From positions 257,668-316,078 of the forward strand of contig RQSC01000011.1 of NCBI GenBank assembly GCA_013416795.1: DNA of 58,411 nucleotides, in the 5' to 3' direction. Below the pieces are notes generated by a model that did no database searches, was not told the DNA's origin, and saw only the letters and a program-made list of their open reading frames with translations. The DNA is from Prasinococcaceae sp. CCMP 1430 (lineage: Eukaryota; Prasinodermophyta; Palmophyllophyceae; Prasinococcales; Prasinococcaceae). This document shows, one piece after another, positions 30,040-39,607 of the stretch (within the stretch, counting starts at the first letter, position 1; each line of letters opens with the position of its first letter). Made by a program: the position numbers and the translations under genes.

Positions 30040-31635
30040 TCAGAGCGAGGCGGCGACGTCCTCCGCTCTCCGCCGTGCCGGTGCCAGGGCGGCGGCCACA
30101 CGCTCCCTTGTGAGCGCGCACGCCGCAGCCGAAGCCCACTCGCACACCGCCGCGGCGTCCGACGCCAGCCTTGCGCCGTCCGACGCCCGGGCGCGCTTCG
30201 GCAACGCGCCGGCCAGCGTGCGAATGGCAGCCGCCGCCGCCGACTCAAGCGCGAACGCACGGGTCGCCGGGTGAGCGTGCACGACCGCCTCGCCAAGGGG
30301 CTCCAAGAGGGCGTCGGTGAGAGCGCCGCGCCCACCCCCCTCGGCGGCAGAGTGTGCAAGGACATCCGCGCACGCGTCAACCGTCGCCGTGCCGATGGCG
30401 CTCGCGAGCGTTCCGATGACCGTTCGCAGGGCCAGGCGCGATGGGTGCCGCCCGCGGAGCACGTCCGCGGCGCTCTCCTCCACGAGCACGCATTCGGAGT
30501 GGAGAACGCAGAGTTGGCTCAGCGTGCGCGATTCCGGGTACAGTCGCGGCACGCCGCATGCGTAGTTCGCGAGCGCACCAACGGTGGCGCCGGCCATGCG
30601 CTGCAGCTCCATCGCGCTCGGCGCATCGCCCGCGCCGGCCGTTGCCGGCGCTGGAAGGGCCGCGAGGGCCGCAAGCGCAGCATCGAATGTCGGCGTCTGC
30701 GCACGAGGCGCCTTCAACTCGCTGCAGCCATCCGTTTCAGGCGGTGCGCGAACCGCCAGCTTCTCCTTGCGCGCGAGGGCGAGCGCCTCCCTGTGGTGCT
30801 GCCCCCACCGCCGCGATGCGCTCTGAGTCGGTGCGCTCGCCTCGGCGCTGACGCTGGGCGGGGCAGCGGCAGCGACCCAGACGGACGCGCTGTTGAGAAC
30901 TGTCCGTGCGGCGGCCGGGGACGCGGCGCGCGCGGCCATCAACACGGCGAGCGCGCGGCGCTCCTCTGCGACCACCGCATCGGCGAGGCCGGGGACGCTC
31001 TCCTCAGGCATGGTGGCCCTGATCAATACGGCCTCCGACGCCAGCTCGAGCTCGGCATTAAACTCGCCGCCAAGACATCGCGAGCTTGCGAGCAGCGCAC
31101 GCGCCTCGGCAAATAGCCGAAGCGCCTTTGAGAGCGCCTGCCCCTGCCGCTCCCCATCGTCGCCGGCGGCAGCAGGCGAGGATGGGGATGTTCTCCATGA
31201 GGCCAGCACGTCCTTGGCGCCTCTCGCGAGGGCGTCGAGCCCCGGCGGCGGCACCGTCAGACGCAGCACGGCCCTTGACGCGCACGCTCGCGCCGCGTAC
31301 GCCGCGGCTGCGGCGCTGAGCCAATGCCGCACGCTCACATCGTCGGTGCGCGCGGCCACAACCGCCTCGAGCGCGCGCTCGTGGGCCGCCTCGGCCTGGG
31401 TAACAGCCCTCATGACCGCCTCGCCAGCCACCTCGAGCGCCTCCTCGAGTGCGCAGAGCCTCTCGACCACGCCCGGCTCGCGCGCGCCCAGCGCCACGAC
31501 AGCATGCGGCGCCGCGGCAGGCACGGCCGCCGCGGCGTCCGCGAAGGCCGCCGCGCTCGCGGCAGCCGCGCGTGCGCTCAGCGGAGCGAGCGCCTCGGCA
31601 GCACTCGCGAGGTCCTCCAGCGCCTCGGCGTCCAT
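30040..31635 (-). CDS. Ala-rich helical hypothetical protein, 531 aa
   Basis: Unrecognised. The ATG at 31635 begins MDAEALEDLASAAEALAPLS. The protein is almost entirely predicted helical and Ala-rich, with conserved-looking segments such as EPGVVERLCALEEALEVAGE, LQRMAGATVGALANYACGVP, LYPESRTLSQLCVLHSE and HPSRLALRTVIGTLASAIGT, giving a HEAT/ARM-like or tethering-complex impression without a firm match. It converges with the delta-6 desaturase (187 bp) and is divergent from Sec61-beta (424 bp). A 34-G run lies 101 bp upstream of the ATG. Confidence 0.6.
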   Translation of the reverse strand: MDAEALEDLASAAEALAPLSARAAAASAAAFADAAAAVPAAAPHAVVALGAREPGVVERLCALEEALEVAGEAVMRAVTQAEAAHERALEAVVAARTDDVSVRHWLSAAAAAYAARACASRAVLRLTVPPPGLDALARGAKDVLASWRTSPSSPAAAGDDGERQGQALSKALRLFAEARALLASSRCLGGEFNAELELASEAVLIRATMPEESVPGLADAVVAEERRALAVLMAARAASPAAARTVLNSASVWVAAAAPPSVSAEASAPTQSASRRWGQHHREALALARKEKLAVRAPPETDGCSELKAPRAQTPTFDAALAALAALPAPATAGAGDAPSAMELQRMAGATVGALANYACGVPRLYPESRTLSQLCVLHSECVLVEESAADVLRGRHPSRLALRTVIGTLASAIGTATVDACADVLAHSAAEGGGRGALTDALLEPLGEAVVHAHPATRAFALESAAAAAIRTLAGALPKRARASDGARLASDAAAVCEWASAAACALTRERVAAALAPARRRAEDVAASL

Positions 31636-31734
31636 TTCGCCGGCCCCGTCCCCGGCAGGCGCCCCTGGCCGGCTGTCTGGCACACTGTGCGGCGCGAAGC
31701 GCACGTTGTGAGCAGTTTGGCCGAGTTTGCCGGG

Positions 31735-31735
<1 letters not shown>

Positions 31736-31769
<34 letters not shown>
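31736..31769. repeat. Poly(G) homopolymer, 34 nt
   Basis: Uninterrupted G run between the Ala-rich gene (-) and Sec61-beta (+), 101 bp upstream of the former's ATG. Confidence 0.7.
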
Positions 31770-31772
<3 letters not shown>

Positions 31773-32058
31773 GGCGAGCGAAGCACAGCACCGCGTAATC
31801 CAGAACTTTCCCGTGGTTTCATCGCGCTCCGGCTGTTGACTGTTGGCCCGACAGGGATGCGCCTCGGCCGGACGCGCGCGCTCGGCGCGCCCGGCGGGCA
31901 ATTTTTGCGCGCTGACTGGAGCTCGGACAGCGATTCCGATTCCGGGAGCGCGCTCCGGTCACATGCTGCGCGCAGATTTGCGCCCGTCGGCGATCGGCGG
32001 AGGCGCGTTGCGTGCCACTCTGTGCGCGCGCGCACGCACGCACGCACGAGGGGCGGCC

Positions 32059-32919
32059 ATGGCGCGCGGCGCGGCGCCGGGACAGGTGTCGACGAGCGTG
32101 AAGGGCGGCGGGCCGGGACCGCGCATGCAGGGGAACGCGCCCGCGGGCGCCGTGCAGAAGTGCGTGCGCGCGCGACTCTCCTCCCCCCCCCCCGCGCGCG
32201 CACGCGTGGCAGCACGCGGCTCGCAGCGCGCAGAACGAGCGTGCGAGCGAGCGCGTGCGTGTGTGGGAGCAGTTGGCGGTGGGCCGATCGGCGCTCGCGG
32301 CGCCGGCTGGGGCGGCGGCGCCGTGCTAGCGGCGGGGGGGGGGGGGGGGGGGGGGGGGGGGGCTTGGTGAGGGCAGCGAGGAGGGTGGTCGGGCAATGCT
32401 TGGGGACGCTGCGCCAGCCTCGCGTGTGCATGGGGCGCCCAGGCGCACTCAAGTCGCTGCAGCGGTGGTGCTGTTAAGGGGCAACCCTAACAGGAGTGAT
32501 GGAAAGCAACGGCGCTGATCGGCGCTGCGGGGCGCGCGCACGAGCGCGCGAGCGCACTCTCGTGCGAGCGCGGATGGGGGGAACGCGCGCCGCTGGCTGC
32601 CTCTGCGATGTGGAGCGCTGACCCATGTCGACGTCGGCGCCGCCCGCTCCGCGCTTGGGCCCATCGCCACCCACCTGCCGGGTGTCGCGCTGGCTCGCCG
32701 CTGGTGCCGCCGCTTCTGCCTGGCTCTCGCAGGCGCCGCGCCGGCGGTGGGCGTGGCAGCCAGGGAAACGGCAAGAACATGCTGCGCTTTTACACCGATG
32801 AGAGCCCGGGCCTTACAATCTCGCCAGTGACCGTGCTGGTGATGTCGCTGGGCTTTGTCGCCGGCGTGACGCTGCTCCACGTGATCGGCAAGTTGTACAG
32901 CTTGGGCGCCTCTAGCTAG
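32059..32919 (+). CDS. SEC61B: Sec61-beta translocon subunit
   Basis: Two exons: 32059-32159 ([18 protein letters not shown]...) and 32733-32919, over a 573-nt intron (donor AA|GTGCGT, acceptor CGCAG, phase 2); 95 aa, the usual family length. Exon 2 has the family block [20 protein letters not shown] followed by the single C-terminal membrane span [20 protein letters not shown]. It is a tail-anchored subunit of the Sec61 channel in the ER membrane. A colinear open frame beginning at 32608 would encode the same C-terminus with an Arg-rich N-terminus, but the spliced model gives a more typical Sec61-beta N-terminus. The intron contains a 29-G run (32334-32362) and AACCCTAA (32483-32490). Confidence 0.85.
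32334..32362. repeat. Poly(G) homopolymer, 29 nt, inside Sec61-beta intron
   Basis: G run on the transcribed strand's RNA sense, so the pre-mRNA would contain a 29-nt poly(G). Confidence 0.65.
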
Positions 32920-33109
32920 CTTGGGCAGGAGCTCGTATAAAATGCGTGGGTGGGTCTACTCGAAGGCGATGCGCGTCTGTGGCTCGTGTGCGCAGACGTT
33001 CATCGGGACCCCGCGCGAGGCGACTCGCGCTCGCGCTCGGGATGCCTTCAGAGTAGCATCGTACAGAGAGTAGATTACAGGGGGGCGTGCGAGCACAGCC
33101 GACTAGTCT

Positions 33110-34471
33110 TCAAGCACCTTCGGCGCCCGAGTCCTCCTGGTCCTCCTCGCTCCCGCTGCCACTCACGTCGATGCCTAGGTCCTTGAACGTGGAGAGATCA
33201 ATCTCTGAACCGCCATCGCTGCCATCGTCGTCCCCGGCGGAGTCCTCGCCGGCGGCGCCTCCCTCTGCGGACGCGCCCGGGGACTCGGCCAGCACGTTCA
33301 TGAGCTCCTCCAGCTCAGTGTCGCGCCTCAGCCCGCCGTCGGTCACCTCCTCGGCCTTGCTATCGTCCGAGTTGCTCGTAGGTGAGATGTCCGACGCGGG
33401 GTTCGTGCTGATGCTGTGCACCGACGCTGACGCGCGGCCGACCATCTGGAAGGACATTTGGCTGCTCACCTCGCTGTCGCCGCGGCGGTGCGAGCCCGGC
33501 ACCTCGAGCGGCTGCGGCAAGCCGGCAGGCGCCATCGCTGCCATGGGCGCGGCGCCCTCGGCGGCGACGGCGACACTGGCGCCTCCGGACGGAGGCAGCA
33601 CCCGCGACGGATGAAGCGGCGGCTTGTCCGCGCTCGTACCGGCGCCCGCGCCTGCGCCCGCGCTTGCCACGGCGGGGCCATCCACTCGGCCCCTGTTTTC
33701 CAACAACGGGCCAGCGAGCGTGAAGTAGATCTTCCAGAATCTGCTCTCGGGTATGTGCTTCGGGCACAGCTCGTAGCGGCAATGATCGAGGCTGGGCTCC
33801 AGTTTGGTGATGAGCAACGCGTGTGTCTCCTGCCAGGGGCTTAGCCGCCACGATCTCCGGCTCTCCGTCTGCAACTCCGCCAACGGGAAATCGAGGAACG
33901 TTTTCACCGTGAGCGACTTGGCCAGCACGCGCAGCTCCGGGCTGATGCTGTGTTTCGCGAGATTGTCGTCGGTGAAGGACGCGCGCTCGTCGCCATCGGA
34001 GCTGCCCTCTGCGTCACGCGACAAGTCCTCCCTGAGCTCCTCAAACGCGGCGGTGGCCCTCTTCTTCGCCTCGAGCGCTCGTGTGCGCGTCGTCTGCAGG
34101 CGCTCGCGGGCAGTTGAAGGGGGAGGCGTGTAGCGCAGCCGCGGCGTCAGCCAAGGGCCAAAAGAGAAAGGCGCCACCGGTCAGTTCACTCCACTCTGGC
34201 CGGCGCGCTGGCCGGCGCGGCGCCGCACCTCTGCCACCTCCGCGGCCTCCGCAGAGAGCTTCTCCGAGAGCTCACCCGCCTTGGCTTTGGCCTCGGTGGC
34301 CAACTTCTCTGCCTGCAGCTTTGCTTTCTCCGCTTGCAGCTTGGCCTCGTTCGCCATCTCCTCGGCCTTGGCTTTGGCCTTGTCCCAGCCCTCCGACACG
34401 AACGCCGAGAACGCGCCCCACCCCGCGGCGGCTGCTTGACCCGCGGCGCCCGCGGCGCCCCCGTCCGCCAT
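33110..34471 (-). CDS. BSD-domain protein (BSDC1/SYAP1-like)
   Basis: Two exons, 34471-34229 and 34093-33110 (135-nt intron GTGCGG...GCAG, phase 0); 408 aa. The N-terminal exon is an amphipathic/coiled helix (GWDKAKAKAEEMANEAKLQA repeated). Exon 2 carries a BSD domain: LSPWQETHALLITKLEPSLD, ELCPKHIPESRFWKIYFTLA with the diagnostic FW..YF pattern. The remainder is disordered and acidic, with a conserved-looking tail EIDLSTFKDLGIDVSGSGSE. BSD domains occur in transcription factor TFIIH p62 and in membrane-associated BSDC1/SYAP1; the coiled N-terminus favours the latter. It converges with Sec61-beta. A 23-C run on + lies 80 bp upstream of its ATG. Confidence 0.8.
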
Positions 34472-34550
34472 CGCTCGCGCCCACGGGTTGGCGCGCACTC
34501 GCTGCCTCGTTGGCTGCCTTGCCTCCTGTCCCTCCCTGTCTGTCTCTGCT

Positions 34551-34573
34551 CCCCCCCCCCCCCCCCCCCCCCC
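34551..34573. repeat. Poly(C) homopolymer, 23 nt
   Basis: 80 bp upstream of the BSD-gene ATG; it is G on that gene's coding strand. Confidence 0.7.
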
Positions 34574-34847
34574 GGACCCTTCCCCCTTTCCCCCGCGCAC
34601 CTGCGCGGGGGGCGCTTTGTGCCGCTGCCCCCCCTTTCCCCCTCACCCCAGCCCCCCCCCACCACCACCGCCACCCACGGCCGGCTCGCGGCCCTGGCGG
34701 ACGGCTACAACCCCGGCGCGGAGCCGGGCCGAGCCCCAGCCGGGGCGGGGCCGCGCGAAGCCCGCTCGGGCTGATGATGAGGCTCGGTCAGGCAACGGCA
34801 ACGGACGGACGTGGTGGGGGGGTAGGTAAGGGGGCACGGACAGACAC

Positions 34848-34850
<3 letters not shown>

Positions 34851-34918
<68 letters not shown>
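34851..34918. repeat. (GACA)17 microsatellite
   Basis: Seventeen perfect tandem GACA units. Translated frames through it give spurious TDRQ/LSVC repeats. Confidence 0.95.
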
Positions 34919-35689
34919 TCGCCAGCAACGACGGCATTCTCGGCATTCTCGGATCAAACGCTGGGCCCCGCGCGCCCGCGCGCGCCGAAGAGAGGGGGAG
35001 AAGAAGGGAGGGGGGCGGCAAAGGAAGGGGAGAAACTTCGAAGAAAGGGTGGGGAGGGCGAGCGACGGGCACAGCGCGAGAAAACCAAAAAAAAAGGGGA
35101 AAAAAACGCCGGAGCGGGCGCGTTTTTGAGGCGGGCGCTCCGCGCGCGGCGGGGCGGGCGGGCGGAAGAAGGGTGGGTGGGTGGAAGGGGTGCCTGGGCC
35201 GGCGCCGGGCGTCGCGCGCAGCGAAGGGGCATCCACCGACACTCCACGACCACGACGAGTGGCGCCAACCAACCAACCAATGCCAACTCATCATGCCATG
35301 ACGTGATTGAGGATGATGAGTGATGAGTGGAATGGACTCGGTTCGGCACATGCGCTCGTCACAGCCGGCCGGCCGCCCCAGCACGCAAAGCCGCGGAACC
35401 GTTCCGTTTCGGTGCGTTCGGTGCGCCGTTTGTGTTCCGAAACGGAACGGCGCCGCGGCGGCTCTGGCGCCCGAACGGGCCGATGTGACGTGGCGCCCGG
35501 CAACCCGTGGGCGCGACGACGGCAAGGGGGGGGGGGGTGGAGCCGAGAGAGTGGTCCACGAAGGTAGAACAGCGACGCGGCGCAGGGGAGGAGCGCACCC
35601 TCGCTCGGCGGGGCCGGCGGACGCGCGTGGAGGGCGCGCAAGCCCGCGGGCACGCGGAGGGGGACGCGGCGACGCCTCCCACGGGTGCG

Positions 35690-36724
35690 ATGGCGATGGC
35701 AACGCCGAATGCGGAAGTCGAGGCAATACAGGGCGTGCCCTCACCGCATCTGCTCGACATCGGTGAGCGCATTGAGCTGCCTACGCTGAGCAGCATGGCG
35801 CCGGTGATGCCACCGCGGCGCTTGAGCGTCGGCACACGGTGGCGCAAGGCGGCCGCGGGCAGCGCCAAGCCGTCGATCGCGTCGCTGCTCCCGGCCGCCG
35901 TGCTCAAGCACCGCAAGAGGAGGAGTCGCGAGCCCTCGAAATCCGCGCTGTCGACCGAACGCTCCGGCACGACCGGCGCGATGGACGCTGTTGGCCCCCT
36001 GGAGTCGATCATGCGCGCCGAGCGCGCCAAGGACATCGAGAGCACGCGCAAGCAGCTCGCAGCTGCGCACGTGAGTGGGCGGTCGGCCGAGGAGGTTGCG
36101 GCCGAGGTGGATGCGCTCCCGTCATCGCAGCGCCAGGTCGTGCTTGCCACCATGCTGCACAACGAACGCGCGCTGCGTGGAATCGCGAACGCATGCACGC
36201 TCATGAGCTCCTCGCATGACATGACAGAGACCCTGACCAACGTCGCGCGTGCGACGCACGAGCTCCTCAAGCCCGCTGGGGGTGTGACCGTCCACGTGGA
36301 GGTTCCGCGCGGCAGTGCGACGGCCGGCGGTGCTGCCGGCGCCGACATGGAGCATGACCGCACGCTCAGCGCTAAGCTGATCGAGCACGCGCTACCCGCG
36401 GAGCGCGCCGGCGTCCATGCGCTGCACCCATTGCAGCAGCTCATCGCAAATGCCTTCAACGGCGAGGTCAAGGTGTCGCACAAGAAACGCATGGGGGAGT
36501 CCAGTCTCGCCACAAGGACGTGCGCGTATGTGTGCGTACCATGTGCGAGCCCTGCCGACATGGTCGCGCAGGGCCACTCGCCAGTGATTGCCGTGATTTT
36601 GCTCAACTTCGGCGAGGGCACGGCGGGAAAACAGGCGACGGAACAGCTCGATCATCAGATCCTTTTGTCGCTGGGGCGGCATGCAGGGACGTGCGTGGCC
36701 AACGCGCTTGCTAAACAGACGTAG
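35690..36724 (+). CDS. GAF-like domain protein, 344 aa
   Basis: The ATG at 35690 starts MAMATPNAEVEAIQGVPSPH. A basic linker (LKHRKRRSREPSK) is followed by a helical segment and a C-terminal region resembling a GAF domain: NVARATHELLKPAGGVTVHV, a variable loop, LIEHALPAERAGVHALHPLQ, then RTCAYVCVPCASPAD, a beta strand VIAVILLNFGEGT and helix DHQILLSLGRHAGTCVANAL. The helix-strand layout is typical of GAF modules in phosphodiesterases, cyclases and sensor kinases, but no catalytic domain follows before the stop, so it would be a stand-alone GAF-type regulator. The GAF assignment is by pattern only. Confidence 0.6.
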   Translation: MAMATPNAEVEAIQGVPSPHLLDIGERIELPTLSSMAPVMPPRRLSVGTRWRKAAAGSAKPSIASLLPAAVLKHRKRRSREPSKSALSTERSGTTGAMDAVGPLESIMRAERAKDIESTRKQLAAAHVSGRSAEEVAAEVDALPSSQRQVVLATMLHNERALRGIANACTLMSSSHDMTETLTNVARATHELLKPAGGVTVHVEVPRGSATAGGAAGADMEHDRTLSAKLIEHALPAERAGVHALHPLQQLIANAFNGEVKVSHKKRMGESSLATRTCAYVCVPCASPADMVAQGHSPVIAVILLNFGEGTAGKQATEQLDHQILLSLGRHAGTCVANALAKQT

Positions 36725-36855
36725 GAGGAGCTCGCGCGCACGACTGCCACTCTTCTTAGCTTGACTCGAAGTGACGCACGCTCCGTTTGTACATAAGATT
36801 GCATCATGGTGATGGGCACAGAGCTGGGCGGGCCACAGCCGCCTCGTAGACGCGC

Positions 36856-37648
36856 TCAGAACAGACCGCCAAACAGCCCATTCTTCTTTGAGACGCCCCC
36901 CGCGAGGTCAGCTTCGAGCCTACTGACCAGGAACGCAGACGTCTCCTCTCCGAAGGCCTTCTTGTAGCCCTCCCTCTTGGCGCATCTGAGCGCATATGCC
37001 GCTGTTGCCGGCAGTTGCGCATAGCTTGCGTCACGAAAGAATTGCAGCACGTACAAGAGGTACGCCCCAACGTTGCAGTCGGCGGCGGAGAAGCCCGATG
37101 GCAGCAAGTAGGCGCCCTCACCTGCGGCCGCCAGGTGCGCCTCAAGCGCCGCGAGCGCGCGCGGAGGAGTCGCCTCCCGCACGCCTGTGTCGTACACTTT
37201 TCCGTCCGGCGTTTCCTGCGGGAGGGCGCGCGTCAGCCGCAGCGACCGAGTCGATAGGAGCGATGCGGCTCATGCACTACAGCACGCGCGCGCGCGCGCT
37301 CACTTTAAAGAGGACGGGGTCGAGCGTCGCGTTGGCGAACACCAACCACTTGGTGATGTCAGCGCGCTCTGCGGGCGTATCAGCGCCGCCGTATGCATCG
37401 GCAAGGTACGCAAGGATTGCTCCCGACTCGAAGAGCGCCACGTCGCCGTCGCGCAACGCGGGCACTTGTCCCATCGGATGCGGATTGGACGGATCGCGCG
37501 GCGCCGCCATCTCGAAGTCCACACCACACTCGTGCATGTACCAATTGCACAGCGGCGAGCGCGAGCCCTGCGAGCCGTAGAGCGTGACAGACGCTGTGGC
37601 GGCGGCGCGCCTCCCATGCGCCCCAGCCGCGGCGCGCTTGTGTGTCAT
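36856..37648 (-). CDS. Glutathione S-transferase
   Basis: Two exons, 37648-37304 and 37215-36856 (88-nt intron GTGAGC...GCAG, phase 0); 234 aa. Thioredoxin-like N-terminal domain: VTLYGSQGSRSPLCNWYMHE, NPHPMGQVPALRDGDVALFE (cis-Pro VPAL and the glutathione-contacting ESGAIL), YLADAYGG; C-terminal helical domain: KWLVFANATLDPVLF, then exon 2 ETPDGKVYDT and FSAADCNVGAYLLYVLQF with the N-capping/hydrophobic staple region. It conjugates or reduces using glutathione, probably in the cytosol. The C-terminus GLFGGLF is an odd hydrophobic tail. It converges with the GAF gene (131 bp). Confidence 0.88.
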
Positions 37649-38115
37649 TCCGCTCCTCTCCTGCTCGTCCTCCCCATCCTCGTAGTCCAACGCGCCCGCC
37701 CTGCGCGGCGATGCCCCGCCCCGCTGGGCGAGCCCCAGCAAGCGCCATCACGCCCCAGCCCGCCCTCCCACCGTGCGCAGTGTGGCCGCCCCGCCGGTGC
37801 GCAGTGCCCCGCCGCGCCGAGCGCGGCGCGTGAGCGTGAGCCACACACACACAGTGTGGATAGAGCTGCTCGACCTGCACCCTTCCGGCCGGGCCGGGCG
37901 CGGTAGTGTAAACCCTACCTCAAAACAAAACCCCGCTACCTCAAAACAAAACCCCGAAACGCACGCACGCTCGGTGCCGGTGGGCTGACTTGGACTTCGC
38001 GGACGCCACACTGCAGCGCAGCAGCGGCGCTCGCGCCCACCCGCGAGCGCGGGTGGCACCGGGCGGAAGGCGAGGTGTGTGGGGGGAGGACGGCGGCGGC
38101 GTCTGGGCCGCTGCG
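37649..38115. promoter_or_regulatory. Divergent region GST / PAN-cyclophilin with telo box and tandem repeat
   Basis: No gene. AAACCCTA at 37910-37917 is fused to a 21-bp unit (starting CTACCTC, A/C-rich) repeated twice in perfect tandem (37915-37935, 37936-37956), an AT-rich patch about 160-200 bp before the + strand ATG at 38116. Confidence 0.5.
37915..37956. repeat. Tandem duplication of a 21-bp A/C-rich unit
   Basis: Two identical adjacent copies, beginning CTACCTC and ending ACCCCG; the first overlaps the telo-box-like motif. Confidence 0.85.
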
Positions 38116-39392
38116 ATGCGCCCGCGTGGCACGCGGCGCGGCCGCAGCATGGCGCGAGCGGCTGCGGCGGTGGTGCTCGCGGCAGGGGCGCTGGGCGCGA
38201 CGATGGCCTTCCTGCACCATGTGCTGAGTGCTAGGGGGATGGGCGGGGCAAGGCTGGAGAGCCTGGCCCCGTCCGTGGCGAGGAGGGGGGGGGCTTCACT
38301 TGTGATCGCGAAGGCTGTGCACGCGGCCCTACCGCCTGTGCTGGCACGCGCGCAGGCGCCGCTGTGCGCGTCAAGGCCGCACGTGGAGCTCGACGGCGCC
38401 GTGGTGCAGGCGGGCGCGGGCCCCCGTGCCGCGGCGCCCGCTGCCAATGCCGGCGAGTGCTGTGCACGCTGCACGGCACATCGCGGCTGCAACGTATGGG
38501 TGTTCTGCAGGGAGGCGTCGTGGTGTGCTGGGCAGTGCTGGCTCAAGCAGGCGGAGGCAGGCACGAACCCGCGCAACGTGCGTGTGCGCGCGCAGGGCGA
38601 GAGCGTTCCTTGGGAAAGCGGCACGCTGGACAAGGACTGGATCGATCCGGCTCGCCCGCTGCCAGCTGTCGATGTGTCGATATCTGCAATCGCACTGCGC
38701 ACCGCTCACGGTGACATCGTACTGCGCCTGATGCCGGATTGGAGCCTCCCGAGCGTCGACTACCTGCGCCGCATGGCCGCCGGACTGCCCACTCAGCATG
38801 ACGTGTGCACGCAGTGCGAGTTTTATCGGACAGAGGTGCGTTGCACGATCCGCGATGGGTGCAGTGCATCACTTGGAAGTGTGCACATGATGCTTACGCG
38901 TGCGTGCGCGCGCACGGTCCGGGGGCTGGATGGGTCTCGCGATCTGCTGCGCTGCTTGCGCGCTCGGCAGCCCGGATTCCTCCTACAGGGCGTCCTGCGT
39001 GGCCTTGTTCCGGCAAACACCGTGACACAGAAGGGCCCGAAGCTCATGGAGCGAGGCGAGGTCGGCTGGGCGGGAGGAGGACCAGGTCCCGACTTCTTCA
39101 TCTACCTCGGTGCTCGACCGGCAGCGCACTTCGGACACGACCACACGGGTACGTGTCCGTGCGCATGCGTGGCGCGCGTGCGCACGCATGTGCGCGCATT
39201 CGTGTGTGCGTGCTGACCCCCCGTCTCCACTGCCCAGTCTTCGCACGCGTCGCCGACGAGGCGTCCATGCAGCTAATTGAGCGTATCGTGGCGATGCCGA
39301 GCAGTACACCTGGCGGACCTAACACGATGCGATTCCTCGACGAGCGCCCGCAAATCACGGTGTTGCCGGCGAGCGTCGCAGCGTCGATTTGA
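38116..39392 (+). CDS. Membrane-anchored PAN-like / cyclophilin-like protein
   Basis: Three exons: 38116-38835, 38971-39148 and 39238-39392 (introns 135 and 89 nt; donors GTGCGT and GTACGT); 350 aa. A basic leader MRPRGTRRGRS then hydrophobic ARAAAAVVLAAGALGATMAF indicates a signal anchor. A Cys-rich PAN/apple-like module follows (GECCARCTAHRGCNVWVFCR...WCAGQCWLKQ). The C-terminal half resembles a cyclophilin: ISAIALRTAHGDIVLRLMPD, FYRTEPGFLLQGVLRG, GPGPDFFIYLGARP and HDHTVFARVADEASMQLIER. Arg of the FHR motif is kept, but Gln of QFF is Asp, so isomerase activity is doubtful. Likely secretory-pathway lumenal. Splicing restores all three cyclophilin blocks. Confidence 0.8.
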
Positions 39393-39607
39393 GAGCAGCC
39401 CTCTGGCCGGCGCGCCTAAAAGTACCATATATACAGTGAGCAATCGATGCGAGGACGCAAGGCGTCGATGCGAGCAAGGCGTGCGCCGTCACCGCGTGTG
39501 CAATTGCGGGCGGGCGGGCGGGCGGGCATGCGGGCGTGCGGGCATGCGGGCGTGACGGCGTGCTTGCGGGCGGGCGGGCGAGTGTGCTGCTCGCGAGTGC
39601 TCATCCG

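Larger units (their letters stand above)
34472..35689. other. 1.2-kb divergent intergenic region, simple-sequence rich
   Basis: No gene is recognised between the BSD gene (-) and the GAF gene (+). It contains a C23 run (34551-34573), a (GACA)17 microsatellite (34851-34918), A/G-rich DNA around 34985-35105, and a G12 run at 35526-35537 about 150 bp before the GAF-gene ATG. Confidence 0.55.

Noticed and set aside
32608-32919. Single-exon start for Sec61-beta at 32608
   Set aside because: Gives an Arg/Pro-rich N-terminus unlike the family; the spliced model with ATG at 32059 fits length and sequence better.
34800-34930. GACA array as a CRISPR or minisatellite with spacers
   Set aside because: Pure tetranucleotide microsatellite, no spacers.
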